Positions 44,412 through 52,990 of a stretch of 64,000 nt of DNA are shown here, in pieces. The position numbers were made by a program, and so were the translations under genes. How positions within the stretch are numbered: the first letter of the stretch is position 1; each line of letters starts with the position of its first letter. This DNA is from Pirellula sp. (lineage in GTDB: Bacteria > Planctomycetota > Planctomycetia > Pirellulales > Lacipirellulaceae). A model generated the notes under the pieces. The model made no database searches, was not told where the DNA came from, and saw nothing but the letters and a program-made list of their open reading frames with translations. The DNA lies in the NCBI GenBank assembly GCA_013822725.1, contig PNKX01000009.1, forward strand, positions 62,001 through 126,000. Direction: 5' to 3'.

Positions 44412-46637
44412 TCAACCGCGCGTCGGCTTCAGCACCACCACCGACAGCGGCGGCAAGGTGAGCGAGATCGAGAACGGCCGCCCGTGGCTTTCGCTCTTCT
44501 CGGCCATCACGCCCGGGTAGTTCCCCACGTTGCTCCCGCCGTAGTAAGCCGAGTCGGAGTTGAAGATCTCGCCGTACCAGCCCCCTTCCGGCACGCCCAA
44601 GTGGTAGTTGTGCCGCGGCACCGGCGTGAAGTTGCAGGCGACCAGCGTGTAGTCATTGGGGTCCTTGGCCCGCCGCAGGTAAGCCAGGATGCTGTTCGCG
44701 TAGTTGTGGCAATCGATCCACTCGAACCCGGTGCTCTCGAAGTCGACCTGGTGGAACGACTTCTCATTGCGATAGAGCTGGTTCAGATCGCCCATCATCT
44801 TTTGGACGCCCTGGTGGGTATCCCACTGCAGCAGGTCCCATTGCAGTTCGCTGTCGTGGTTCCACTCGTTCCATTGGCCGAACTCGCAGCCCATGAACAG
44901 CAGCTTCTTGCCCGGGTGGGTCCATTGGTAAGCGTACAGCAACCGCAGGTTGGCGAACCGTTGCCATAGATCGCCTGGCATCTGATCGAGCAAGGCGCCC
45001 TTACCATGCACCACTTCGTCGTGTGAGAACGGCAGAGCGAAGTTCTCAGTGAACGCGTAGATCAGCGAGAACGTCAGTTCGTCGTGGTGGTACTGACGAT
45101 GAATCGGCTCGTGCCGGAAGTACCGCAGCGTGTCGTTCATCCAGCCCATATTCCACTTCAGGCTGAAGCCGAGTCCGCCGAGATAGGTCGGCCGGGAGAC
45201 GCCGCCCCACGCGGTCGACTCTTCGGCGATCGTCAACGTCCCGGGATACTGCTGGTGGACCTGCTCATTGAATTCCTTGACGAACGAAATCGCTTCCAGG
45301 TTCTCGCGACCGCCGTATTGGTTGGGGATCCACTCCCCTTCGTTGCGGCTGTAGTCGAGGTAGAGCATCGACGCCACCGCATCGACCCGTAGGCCGTCGA
45401 TGTGGTACTTATCGAGCCAGAAGAGCGCGTTCGACGTGAGGAAGTTCCGCACTTCGTTCCGGCCGTAGTTGAAAACGTTCGTGCCCCAATCGGGATGCTC
45501 GCCTTGCCGAGGGTCGGCATGCTCGTAGAGAGCCGTGCCGTCGAATTTGGCCAACCCGTGACCATCCTTCGGGAAGTGGGCCGGCACCCAGTCGATCAAC
45601 ACGCCAATGTTGTGCTGATGACAAAAGTCGACGAAGTACATGAAGTCTTCGGGCGTGCCGTAGCGGCTGGTGGCAGCGTAGTAGCCGACCGTTTGGTAGC
45701 CCCAGCTGCCGGTGAAGGGATGCTCGCTGACCGGCATCAGTTCGAGGTGGGTGAACCCCATCTTCTGGCAGTATTCCACCAACTGGTGCGCCAGATCGCG
45801 GTAGTTGAGCCACTGCGTTTCGCCGCCGTGGTTCTGCTTCCAGCTGCCGAGATGGACCTCGTAGATCGACATCGGCGCATCGAGCGAGTTGGCGCCAGTC
45901 GCCCGGTTGGCCATCCACTCGCCGTCGTTCCACTTGTAGCTGTTGAGGTCGGCGACGATGTTCGCCGTCCGCGGCGGCAACTCGGCGGCGAACCCGTACG
46001 GATCACATTTTTCGATGACGTTCCCGCCGCGGGCTTTGACGGAGTACTTGTAGAGCAAGCCTGGCTTCGCGTCGGGGATGAACAGTTCCCACACGCCGGT
46101 CGGAATATGCTTCCGCATCGCGTGCTTACGGCGGTCCCAGCCGTTGAAGTCGCCGACGATGCTGACGCTCTCGGAGTTGGGGGCCCACACGGCGAAATTG
46201 ACGCCGGTGACGCCACCGATGGTCCGCATGTGGGCGCCAAGCTTCTCGTAGCTCTGCCAGTGGCGGCCTTCGCCGAGCAGGTAGAGGTCGTATTCGCTCA
46301 GCAGCGGCGGGAAGGCGTACGGGTCGTGCGACGTCGTCTGCTCGCCCGCTGAATTCACTGCCCGCAGTTGGTAGGTCCGCCCTTGTTCCACGTCATGAAT
46401 CTCCGGTCCACAGATGGCTTCGAACAGGCCCGCCGGGTGAATCCGCCGCATCGGCTTCGACTCCCCTGCCCTCGGATCGACCAGCCATGCCTGTTGCGAT
46501 TGCGGCAGGTAAGCCCGCACCGCCAACGCCTGACGGCCATTCTCTTCGATCACATGCGGGCCCAGCACCTCGAACGGATTTTCGTGGTAGCCGTGGATAA
46601 CTGGGTTAATCGCGTTGACGTCGACGGTGGATCGCAC
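44412..46637 (-). CDS. glgB: 1,4-alpha-glucan branching enzyme
   Basis: A 741-residue GH13 enzyme introducing alpha-1,6 branches into glycogen. The N-terminal part (about 1-110) and a CBM48-like domain (near 115-215; [20 protein letters not shown]) precede the barrel. The catalytic nucleophile Asp is in [18 protein letters not shown] near 421, the acid/base Glu in [10 protein letters not shown] near 475 and the third acid in [12 protein letters not shown] near 542. Length fits bacterial GlgB. No other glycogen genes are nearby, so regulation is not evident. It ends at the shared terminator at 44341. Confidence 0.95.
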   Translation of the reverse strand: MRSTVDVNAINPVIHGYHENPFEVLGPHVIEENGRQALAVRAYLPQSQQAWLVDPRAGESKPMRRIHPAGLFEAICGPEIHDVEQGRTYQLRAVNSAGEQTTSHDPYAFPPLLSEYDLYLLGEGRHWQSYEKLGAHMRTIGGVTGVNFAVWAPNSESVSIVGDFNGWDRRKHAMRKHIPTGVWELFIPDAKPGLLYKYSVKARGGNVIEKCDPYGFAAELPPRTANIVADLNSYKWNDGEWMANRATGANSLDAPMSIYEVHLGSWKQNHGGETQWLNYRDLAHQLVEYCQKMGFTHLELMPVSEHPFTGSWGYQTVGYYAATSRYGTPEDFMYFVDFCHQHNIGVLIDWVPAHFPKDGHGLAKFDGTALYEHADPRQGEHPDWGTNVFNYGRNEVRNFLTSNALFWLDKYHIDGLRVDAVASMLYLDYSRNEGEWIPNQYGGRENLEAISFVKEFNEQVHQQYPGTLTIAEESTAWGGVSRPTYLGGLGFSLKWNMGWMNDTLRYFRHEPIHRQYHHDELTFSLIYAFTENFALPFSHDEVVHGKGALLDQMPGDLWQRFANLRLLYAYQWTHPGKKLLFMGCEFGQWNEWNHDSELQWDLLQWDTHQGVQKMMGDLNQLYRNEKSFHQVDFESTGFEWIDCHNYANSILAYLRRAKDPNDYTLVACNFTPVPRHNYHLGVPEGGWYGEIFNSDSAYYGGSNVGNYPGVMAEKSESHGRPFSISLTLPPLSVVVLKPTRG

Positions 46638-46803
46638 GGTGGTCTATCCTGCTTACTGTTGTACTTGAAACGGTGGCAGCCTGCTTGGGTCGCTGCGGCC
46701 GGTAATCGTTACGGTGAGGGGTCGGGAGGCAATCTCTGAGGCGTCGCGGGGCCCTGGATGGTCCCGTCTGACAGCCGAATTTCTCAAGGCGGGGCGGGAC
46801 TGT

Positions 46804-47418
46804 TTAGCCGGCGGCGAGGGTCGAGGGGCGGAACGCATCGCCCAGCGTGGCCGCGGCTTGGGTCGCCCGGCGGAAGCCTTCGGCGGCGAGCGTGAACCGG
46901 CCGCGACGCGGACGGGCGACGACGACCGACTCGACTTCCGGCATGCCAGCCGTCGCTTCGGCTTCTTCCTCACCGGCGAACTGCCAGAGGCGGCAGTCGA
47001 CTTGGTGATAGTTCAGGGCCCGATCAACGCGTTTCCACAGGTCGTGGTCACGGACCGGCACGACGCGGCCGAAGCGTTCCCACTGCCAACCGTTGGCGCG
47101 CCAATCGTTCAGGCCGCGCTTCAGGCCGCGGTTGACGTAGCGGCTCTTGGTGACGAGCGTCACGCGAGCCGAGTGGTCGATCGCTTCAAGTCCGCGGACG
47201 ACGGCGAGCAGTTCCAGCCGTTCGTGGCAGTCGATGGGTTCAAAGTCGTTCGCCGAAAAGCTTTCGCCAGTGGCGACGTTCTCCAGCACAAACCGCCACG
47301 AGCCCCCTTGGTTGGGTTCGATCGCGGCTTCGGCGAAGAGCAAATAATGGGCGGCGGGGGCGGTCATCATCGCAGTCGTTCCAGCAGAGTCGCACGAAGT
47401 GGGGTTCGTCGAACTCAT
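46804..47418 (-). CDS. RNase HI-fold protein, catalytic residues missing
   Basis: About 204 residues from the ATG at 47418 (47367 is also possible). Residues ~35-140 align well with RNase HI: RLELLAVVRGLEAI, then TLVTKSRYVNRGL, then NDWRANGWQWERFGRVVPVRDHDLWKRVDRAL. Of the four catalytic acids only the Glu in RLEL is kept. The first Asp (FTDGS) is FAEAA, the third (STDSQYV) is VTKSRYV, and the final His and Asp are absent. The protein may still bind RNA/DNA hybrids without cutting. It lies 166 bases upstream of glgB on the same strand. Confidence 0.8.
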   Translation of the reverse strand: MSSTNPTSCDSAGTTAMMTAPAAHYLLFAEAAIEPNQGGSWRFVLENVATGESFSANDFEPIDCHERLELLAVVRGLEAIDHSARVTLVTKSRYVNRGLKRGLNDWRANGWQWERFGRVVPVRDHDLWKRVDRALNYHQVDCRLWQFAGEEEAEATAGMPEVESVVVARPRRGRFTLAAEGFRRATQAAATLGDAFRPSTLAAG

Positions 47419-47645
47419 CAGGCGGGAACCTTGGCGGCGGCGTCCGTGGGCCAAGGCGTTGACTGTAGGCGGGGGAGTCGCGTCCGTTGCGAATCAGACC
47501 GTGACACTTGCTCGATCTAGAGAACGGTATCGGCAGCCTTTTCGCAATCGCTCCAGTTTAACAGCGAAAAAGTGGAGCCTAATATGGACTTACGACCTGC
47601 CGTTTGCGCGAAGCGCACGGCCGCCCGCGGTCGAACGCACCGATG

Positions 47646-47915
47646 TTAACGGTCGAAGCGACGGCGCTGAGAGTGCTGGGCATTGACCAGTTCCGCCAAC
47701 CGTTGCCGGTCAGAGAGGGTCGCCCCCCCGTCGAGAACAGCCCAGGTGAGCCGCGTGATTTCCTGCTCGATCAACCGTGCGTCGGCCCGAGCTTCAGACT
47801 GAGAAACGACCGGGACTGGCGAATCTTGCTGACCAACGTGAGCCGTCCGGAAAGGAATCGGGGTCGCGCTGAGGTCGAAGGCGTTGGTATCGCGTAGCAT
47901 GGTCATCCACTCCAT
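47646..47915 (-). CDS. Small hypothetical protein
   Basis: An 89-residue soluble protein without signal or membrane segments. The C-terminal half, RLIEQEITRLTWAVLDGGATLSDRQRLAELV, looks like the helical start of planctomycete anti-sigma/FecR-like proteins (a short helix pair with xDGxx in the middle), but the rest of such proteins is missing. The coding evidence is one complete frame with sensible codon use and no competing frame. The function is unknown. Confidence 0.5.
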   Translation of the reverse strand: MEWMTMLRDTNAFDLSATPIPFRTAHVGQQDSPVPVVSQSEARADARLIEQEITRLTWAVLDGGATLSDRQRLAELVNAQHSQRRRFDR

Positions 47916-48468
47916 TGCCGCCCTAGGAAACGGGCCGGTCTTTCAACTAACTCGACACGGAATCGGTCGGTGCGGTTCACATCCTGCGACGCCGCCGGAA
48001 GAGTTGAAAACCGATGGAAGCAACTCGTATGCCGCATGTTTAAATCTCTCGCTAAGGGCCTCTCCGGCGCTACTCCTCCACTGCTGTAAGATCACGCCCC
48101 GCAACGATTTGCGGATTCTTACGAGCTAGCACCCCGAGTAGCGGCAACCGCAGCCAAGCTCACCTCCATCTCGCCTAGCTCCGGTGCAGCCCTGCACGGA
48201 ATGTCGGCAGCCGCGCACGGCTCCAGGAAACGCCGTTGCCGGTCGCGGAATCCGTTCCGAGCTAAGCGGTTAGGCACGATATACGGTCCACGGGCAACCG
48301 CAATGCCGCCGCCCTACTGCTCACCACCCGCCAAGGGGGCTCGGCGCGAGATAAGCTTGCGATAGAGCGGAGTTCCTCAGGGTACGCCCGCCGCTCTCCC
48401 ACCTCGCCGCCCCGAATCCTTCGGGGTCCCGCCCCCAAAGTCAGGCAGCCCTTCAGCGGAGAATTCTC
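47916..48468. other. Gene-poor region before 48469
   Basis: A stretch of 550 bases without a supported gene. The last ~200 bases would be the leader of the gene at 48469; a small hairpin CCCCGAATCCTTCGGGG lies at 48412-48428. No promoter hexamers or repeat family copies were recognised. Confidence 0.45.
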
Positions 48469-48858
48469 ATGCAATTCGGAATGTACTTGGTCGACAACGG
48501 GCTCCTTTCCACCCAGGCTTTTTACAAGTCGCTGAAGCTGCAGATGCGCTCGCGGCCGCAGCTCGGTACGATGGCGATCCAAACTCGCCGACTTACCGTC
48601 AAGCAGATGTTCATCATCCTGCAGGAGCAATGCGACACGCCGCAGCAGATGTTCGGCGAGATCGCGGTTCGGCTCGGTTACCTCACGAACGAAGATCTCA
48701 ATCAGCTGCTCGACGAGCAGTCTCGCAATATGGCGTCGCTCCGCGACGTGCTGGTGGAGCATGGCTTCCTGTCGGCGGAGGTCGTTGATCAACAGTATGC
48801 GGCGTATCGCCGAAGCACGCGGCAGGCGGAGCCGGAGCTTGAGTTGGCGAACGCCTAA
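48469..48858 (+). CDS. Protein of four MshEN/GspE-N-like repeats
   Basis: A 129-residue soluble protein with no signal peptide. Four tandem ~30-residue units can be laid out: FGMYLVDNGLLSTQAFYKSL, LGTMAIQTRRLTVKQMFIIL, FGEIAVRLGYLTNEDLNQLL and LRDVLVEHGFLSAEVVDQQY. Each follows the pattern of the N-terminal domain of GspE/MshE ATPases (LGxxLVxxGLLTxxQL), where it can bind cyclic di-GMP. No ATPase domain follows. A regulatory or adaptor role in secretion or motility is a guess. A terminator-like hairpin follows the stop codon. Confidence 0.7.
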   Translation: MQFGMYLVDNGLLSTQAFYKSLKLQMRSRPQLGTMAIQTRRLTVKQMFIILQEQCDTPQQMFGEIAVRLGYLTNEDLNQLLDEQSRNMASLRDVLVEHGFLSAEVVDQQYAAYRRSTRQAEPELELANA

Positions 48859-48890
48859 CGTTGCGTTGGGCGCTTTGAATACATTGTCAG

Positions 48891-48924
48891 TTAGCCCTCG
48901 GCACTTCATGCCGGGGGTTTTTTG
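48891..48924 (+). terminator. Intrinsic terminator, repeat-like
   Basis: TTAGCCCTCGGCACTTCATGCCGGGGGTTTTTT: a CCCTCGGC/GCCGGGGG stem followed by six T. It terminates the gene at 48469 and resembles the adjacent palindrome at 48937. Confidence 0.88.
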
Positions 48925-48936
48925 TTACGCCGTTTG

Positions 48937-48965
48937 AGCCCCCGGTTTGAAGAACCGGGGGCTAA
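48937..48965. repeat. TTAGCCCCCGG-type palindrome
   Basis: AGCCCCCGGTTTGAAGAACC then GGGGGCTAA: 11-base arms around TTGAA. Read on the minus strand it begins TTAGCCCCC, and that TAG is the stop codon of the HD-domain gene. Confidence 0.88.
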
Positions 48966-50293
48966 GTGGCGAGGTCGACGGCTTGGGCGAGGAGATCGGT
49001 GAGGCCGGGGAGCGTGCGGAGGTCCGTGGCCAAGCGGGGGTGGGCGAAGAGCCGCACGCGCTTCACATAGTCGTCGAACTGCTGCTTGGCGAGCGTCTTC
49101 ACGACCGGTGAGACGTCCCCGAGTTGCCGGTAGCGGCCTTCCTTCGGAAAGAACACCTCGATCTGGAACTCGACCTCAAGCTCGATCGGCGGGGCGTCGA
49201 ACAAGATCTCGTGCGGGGCGACGACGCGCGACAACGCTCGGCTCGCCAGTCCCGCGAACTGCTCCGCGCAGCGCACCAGCCACGGGTAAGGACGTCGGGC
49301 GAGTCGCTCGTACAGCGCCGACTCCTGGAACAGGCTGCACTGGGCGACCCGTTTGTAGAGCCGCCGCGACGGGCCGAAGAGGCCGTCGAGGAGCTCTGCC
49401 GAAGGGCCATCGCCCGCCGCCTTGCGCAGGGCGTCGATCATCGGCTGCTCCGTGAGGCGAAAGAGCGCATCAACGTCGAGATGCGGATGGAGCAGGAAGA
49501 ATGCCCGCTGCAGCATCGCCGTCGCCGCACGGACGGCGTGGTGCCAGTAAACCTCGCTGAACATCACATAACGGGCGAAGACCATCATCTCAGCGGCGGT
49601 CTTCCCCTTGTCGGTAATGGCCAGGGAGTCGCCCGCTTCGTTCAGGCAAAGGCTCTGGATCAATCGCGGCTGATCGAAGTTGCGACCGTAAGGGACGCCG
49701 GCATGGAGACTATCGCGCATGAGATAGTCCATCTTGTCGACGTCGATCGGCCCCGAAAGCATGCTCCGTAGCAGCCGGCCGCAGCGGTCGGCGGGCTTGT
49801 GGGAAAGCATCTCGACCACGTCGCGGGGCTGGATATTCCATTCGTGCCGCAGCACGTCGGCCAGTTCCCCTTCGAGCAGGAAGCTGTTGGCGAACAGTTC
49901 GTGGCTCGGCACTTGCCGGAGGCTGATGTCTTCGATTGGGTGGCAAAAGGGCCAGTGGCCAAGGTCGTGCAGCAGCGCGGCCACGAGGAACCGCTCGGCG
50001 GCCGCGGGGGGAACCGCCGCTTCGAAACGGTCGTTGTCGGCGAGGCGATCGAGATAGAGCAGCGCCATTCGATAGACGCCGAGCGAATGCTCAAACCGCG
50101 TGTGGTTGGCGGCGGGATAGACGAGGCTTACGAGGCCGAGTTGGCTGATATTCGCGAGCCGGCGGAACTCCGGCGCGTCGACCAAGTGGCGGACGCGCGG
50201 CGTGAGCGGGACGTCGATCTCCGGCGGAATCCGGATGAGGTGCCGGCTCGCACGGAGGGCGGCGACTTCAGGGATTTCGCGGAGGGTAGGCAT
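48962..50293 (-). CDS. HD-domain phosphohydrolase, dNTPase-like
   Basis: A 443-residue soluble metal-dependent hydrolase of the HD superfamily close to SAMHD1/dGTPase proteins. Metal ligands are visible: His in NHTRFEHSLGVYRMA near 69, the HD pair in ALLHDLGHWPFCHPIED near 108 and Asp in DVDKMDYLMRDSLHAGV near 183. A dNTP-hydrolysing role is inferred from the family. The ATG at 50293 starts MPTLREIPEV; the longer frame reads into repeat-like DNA. The TAG stop lies inside the palindrome at 48937. Confidence 0.88.
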   Translation of the reverse strand: MPTLREIPEVAALRASRHLIRIPPEIDVPLTPRVRHLVDAPEFRRLANISQLGLVSLVYPAANHTRFEHSLGVYRMALLYLDRLADNDRFEAAVPPAAAERFLVAALLHDLGHWPFCHPIEDISLRQVPSHELFANSFLLEGELADVLRHEWNIQPRDVVEMLSHKPADRCGRLLRSMLSGPIDVDKMDYLMRDSLHAGVPYGRNFDQPRLIQSLCLNEAGDSLAITDKGKTAAEMMVFARYVMFSEVYWHHAVRAATAMLQRAFFLLHPHLDVDALFRLTEQPMIDALRKAAGDGPSAELLDGLFGPSRRLYKRVAQCSLFQESALYERLARRPYPWLVRCAEQFAGLASRALSRVVAPHEILFDAPPIELEVEFQIEVFFPKEGRYRQLGDVSPVVKTLAKQQFDDYVKRVRLFAHPRLATDLRTLPGLTDLLAQAVDLAT

Positions 50294-50355
50294 GGGGGTG
50301 AGAGGGCAGTCGGCAGTGGGCAGTAGTGCGTTTGGTTGTTGATGTTCCGTTTTGG

Positions 50356-50415
50356 CCATTTAGCCGCGGGCGGTAGCCCGCGCATACCCGCCGCGAGCGG
50401 ACGGGGCTAAATGGG
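50356..50415. repeat. CCATTTAGCC-family palindrome, copy 5
   Basis: Arms CCATTTAGCC / GGCTAAATGGG with the two inner GC hairpins, same orientation as copy 2. It separates two minus-strand genes and supplies the TAG stop of the gene to its right (50407). Confidence 0.93.
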
Positions 50416-51240
50416 CGTTGTGGCGTGGTGGATTGGGGCGAGCGACTGAGCGATTGCAACCGGGGGTACGTTGTTGTTCTGCGGGATGACCTCCGTGACC
50501 GTGGCGCGAACGCCGGGTTTCTTCTCCCCTCGGTTCATCCCTGGTAGGAAGCTGCCTTCGACGAGGAAGCGCAGCAGGATCGTCGCGACAAAGAAGAGGG
50601 CAAAGTGAAAGAACCCTGTCATCGGCTCGAAGTCGAAGGCGACGAACGCGGCGAACGTCCCGATGCCGATGGCGATGCCGACGAGGACGCCGATCTGCCA
50701 GATCTCCAGACCGGTGATTGAATAGGGCTCGCTGCCAAAAACGGTGTAGCCAACGTACCAGTAGACGCCCCAGGTGAGGGCGTAAACGAGACCGCACCCG
50801 ACGCTGCGAATGAGGAGATCGGTTCCGGTAAAAGCCCCCATTTCATCGTCGCGGAGGAAGGTGTAGCCGGCGTAAGCCAGCGCCGGGCCGAGCAAGATGG
50901 CGCCCCCGGCCAGGATGTAAGTGAGCGAACCGGCGAGTTGTTCGCGGCTGTTGCCGAGCAGGAACGCGATCGCGGTCACGAGCACCACGGCCCCGCCAAT
51001 CATCAGCGCGGCGTTGAGCTGAAACTTGGTTTCTTTGCGCTTGATCGGCTTGAGGACGTTGCGTCCCTTGGCATCCTTGGCGCCCGCTTCGGCCTCGGGG
51101 GCGTGGATGATGACTTCATCCTCGGCCTTGGGAATCTGGATCGTTCCCTTGCACTTGGGGCACGCGCCGGTCTTGCCGCCGTGCTGGTCGCCGACCTTGA
51201 AGCGCGCGTGGCAAGAGGGGCAGATGACATGGATGGGCAT
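50407..51240 (-). CDS. Membrane protein with N-terminal zinc ribbon
   Basis: A 277-residue protein. The N-terminus MPIHVICPSCHARFKVGDQH with GACPKCKG is an MJ0042-like zinc ribbon (two CXXC pairs). A ~45-residue charged linker follows, then six or so hydrophobic helices (for example LNAALMIGGAVVLVTAIAFLL and MTGFFHFALFFVATILLRFLV). The final HHATTPI and the TAG stop are encoded by a CCATTTAGCC palindrome. Planctomycetes have many zinc-ribbon-plus-helix proteins of unknown function, and this appears to be one; the ribbon probably faces the cytoplasm. Confidence 0.75.
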   Translation of the reverse strand: MPIHVICPSCHARFKVGDQHGGKTGACPKCKGTIQIPKAEDEVIIHAPEAEAGAKDAKGRNVLKPIKRKETKFQLNAALMIGGAVVLVTAIAFLLGNSREQLAGSLTYILAGGAILLGPALAYAGYTFLRDDEMGAFTGTDLLIRSVGCGLVYALTWGVYWYVGYTVFGSEPYSITGLEIWQIGVLVGIAIGIGTFAAFVAFDFEPMTGFFHFALFFVATILLRFLVEGSFLPGMNRGEKKPGVRATVTEVIPQNNNVPPVAIAQSLAPIHHATTPI

Positions 51241-51326
51241 GGCGTGATTCTTGTCGTGTCGTGTGTCGATTGGTCGGTGAGCGATTTTTGGCGACAGATG
51301 TCAGCGGCGCCTAAAGCTCTTTAGTA

Positions 51327-51332
51327 ATTATA
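51327..51332 (-). promoter_or_regulatory. Candidate -10 box of the zinc-ribbon membrane gene
   Basis: On the minus strand, a perfect TATAAT 87 bases before the ATG at 51240. The -35 region at 17-base spacing (CGCTTC) is poor. Confidence 0.4.
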
Positions 51333-51429
51333 GTTACGTTGATCTGGTTGAAGCGACAGGTGGCGTCGAGGCGACAGTTGCGACAATGTGCGGAGCGTGT
51401 AGGGCGACGTGGATGGGGTGGCGACGTGT

Positions 51430-51460
51430 CCCGCCGCGAGCGGGCGGGGCTAAATGGGCG
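51430..51460. repeat. CCATTTAGCC-family, half copy
   Basis: Only the right half (CCCGCCGCGAGCGGGCGGGG followed by CTAAATGGGCG) with the right flank GTTGTGGCGTGG is present; the left arm is missing. Either a deletion product or a partial insertion. Confidence 0.85.
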
Positions 51461-51590
51461 TTGTGGCGTGGCGAGGGGTTCGTGGCGCGTACCGTGGGCC
51501 ACGTTGTTGACCGTCGCCAGCCCCATTCATAGAGGATTGAGGGGCCAATTTCGAGACTCTATTTTTGGCCACCCTAGCGGACGCGGAGAA

Positions 51591-51665
51591 GGTGTCGGGG
51601 ACCTTTTGCGACTGGAAAATATTCTAAATCGCAAACTGCCCCAGTCGCAAAAGGTCCCCGACACC
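51591..51665. repeat. GGTGTCGGG-family palindrome, non-coding copy
   Basis: A 75-base inverted repeat with 26-base arms starting GGTGTCGGGGACCTTTTGCG. The same family as the in-frame copy in rlmKL (5609); both are preceded by GCGGAGA. Confidence 0.94.
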
Positions 51666-51672
51666 GTCATGG

Positions 51673-52173
51673 TCAGCCGATCTCTTTGAGATCGTCTTCG
51701 TTGATCGGCGAAAAGCCCTTCGAGGTGAGCGTGTCGAGGGCGATCTCGATGTTGTCGACCATCAGGGCGACCGCCGGTCGGCCGTGGGGGCGGGCCAGCA
51801 GCGGATAGACCTGGGTGATGTTCACCTCCGACTGCAGCAGCGCCGTGCAAACCTGCAGCAACGGTTGCGGCGTGTCGGGGAGTTCGACGCCGATCAGGTC
51901 GGATTCGACGATCGCCAGGCCGGCCCGTTCGAGGACCTCACGGCCTGCCTCGGGATCGCTCAGCAAAAAGCGAACGACGGCACATTCCGTGGAGTCGGAG
52001 ATCGTCAGGGCGACGATCCGGACGTTGCTCCCCTCGAAGCGGCGGACGACTTCCAGGAGCTGGCCGACGCGGTTTTCGAGAAAGACGGTGAACTGGCGGA
52101 TCGAAGGGTAGTCGCGGCCGCGCATCGTGGCGAAATCGATTCCGGAATGCTCGCCGCCGCCGCTACTGCTCAT
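51673..52173 (-). CDS. Protein with two ACT domains
   Basis: A 166-residue cytosolic protein built from two ACT-like domains: about 20-85 (SIRQFTVFLENRVGQLLEVV) and about 95-160 (LLQVCTALLQSEVNITQVYP, then ALMVDNIEIALDTLTSKGF). ACT domains bind amino acids or similar small ligands, so this is probably a sensor or regulatory subunit, perhaps of an amino-acid pathway; no partner enzyme adjoins it. The ATG at 52173 follows AGGAG at 8 bases. The frame to 52269 is not convincing. Confidence 0.8.
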   Translation of the reverse strand: MSSSGGGEHSGIDFATMRGRDYPSIRQFTVFLENRVGQLLEVVRRFEGSNVRIVALTISDSTECAVVRFLLSDPEAGREVLERAGLAIVESDLIGVELPDTPQPLLQVCTALLQSEVNITQVYPLLARPHGRPAVALMVDNIEIALDTLTSKGFSPINEDDLKEIG

Positions 52174-52403
52174 CGATGCCGCTCCTGCTGGGCCGGTCAG
52201 TTTCGGCCGCTGCTGCCTGGGGTCTCCTGCGAATGGATTTACTATAGGGGGGTGAATTGGGGGATGCAACGTGATTTGGGGGGAAGCGCGCTCCGCTGCG
52301 CGTCGCGGCTAACGGTGGGTACGGGGGTTTTGTAGGATGGGGGGTCCTGCCCCGGCGGGTTGTTGACCCGCGGCTTCCTTGCCTGCCCGAAAGTGCCTGA
52401 TCG

Positions 52404-52784
52404 ATGGAACATGTGTTTGAAGTTGACGTGCGCTACTACGAGACCGATGGCCAGGGGGTGGTCCATCACTCGAACTACTTTCGGTACTTCGAGCTCGCGC
52501 GGGTGGAGATGCTCAAAGCGATGGGGCATGACTACCAGGATCTGGAGCGCGACGGGATCATGCTGGTCGTCCACAGCATCTCGGCCAAGTACCACCGACC
52601 GGCAAAGTTTGGCGACCGGTTGCGGATCGAGACCAAAGTCGTCAAAGCGACGATGGCGCGGATCGAGCATGCCTATCGCGTGGTGGTGAACGGCAAGCTG
52701 ATCGCGGAGGGGGCGAGTACGATTGCTTGCGTCGATCGCGAGGGGAATATTCGGCGGATGCCGGAGCATATTATTGGGGAGTAG
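52404..52784 (+). CDS. YbgC-type acyl-CoA thioesterase (4HBT family)
   Basis: A 126-residue hot-dog-fold thioesterase. The active-site Asp is in YYETDGQGVVHHSNYFRYFE near residue 14, the standard 4-hydroxybenzoyl-CoA thioesterase pattern. Length is typical. YbgC proteins are often near the Tol-Pal genes; none are present here, so the substrate (short-chain or hydroxybenzoyl-CoA) is undetermined. A nested inverted repeat follows directly. Confidence 0.9.
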   Translation: MEHVFEVDVRYYETDGQGVVHHSNYFRYFELARVEMLKAMGHDYQDLERDGIMLVVHSISAKYHRPAKFGDRLRIETKVVKATMARIEHAYRVVVNGKLIAEGASTIACVDREGNIRRMPEHIIGE

Positions 52785-52790
52785 GATTTT

Positions 52791-52973
52791 TTGCCGCGAA
52801 GAGGCGCAGAAGGACGCAAAAAAAGAAGAATAAGACGACCGCGGATTTCGCTGATTGCACGGATGAATTCAGAAGCAGTAAATCCGTTGCATTCATCCGT
52901 GAAATCTGTGCAATCCGCGGTTCAACATTCTTCCCTTATTTTTTTGCGGTGTTTGTGCCTTTTTGCGGCAACC
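52791..52973. repeat. Nested inverted repeat, locus 2 (two layers)
   Basis: Outer arms about 52791-52828 (TTGCCGCGAAGAGGCGCAGA...) and 52935-52973 (ending GTGCCTTTTTGCGGCAA). Inner arms about 52837-52867 (GACCGCGGATTTCGCTGATT...) and 52890-52922 (ending GTGCAATCCGCGGTT). It lies between two rightward genes, and about 20 bases before the PfpI ATG. Confidence 0.9.
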
Positions 52974-52990
52974 AATTTTCACTGGAGTAG

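Larger units (their letters stand above)
51241..51672. other. Intergenic region with a half repeat and a GGTGTCGGG palindrome
   Basis: Holds a candidate promoter (51327-51332), a half copy of the CCATTTAGCC family (51430-51460) and a complete GGTGTCGGG palindrome (51591-51665). No gene is supported. Confidence 0.6.
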
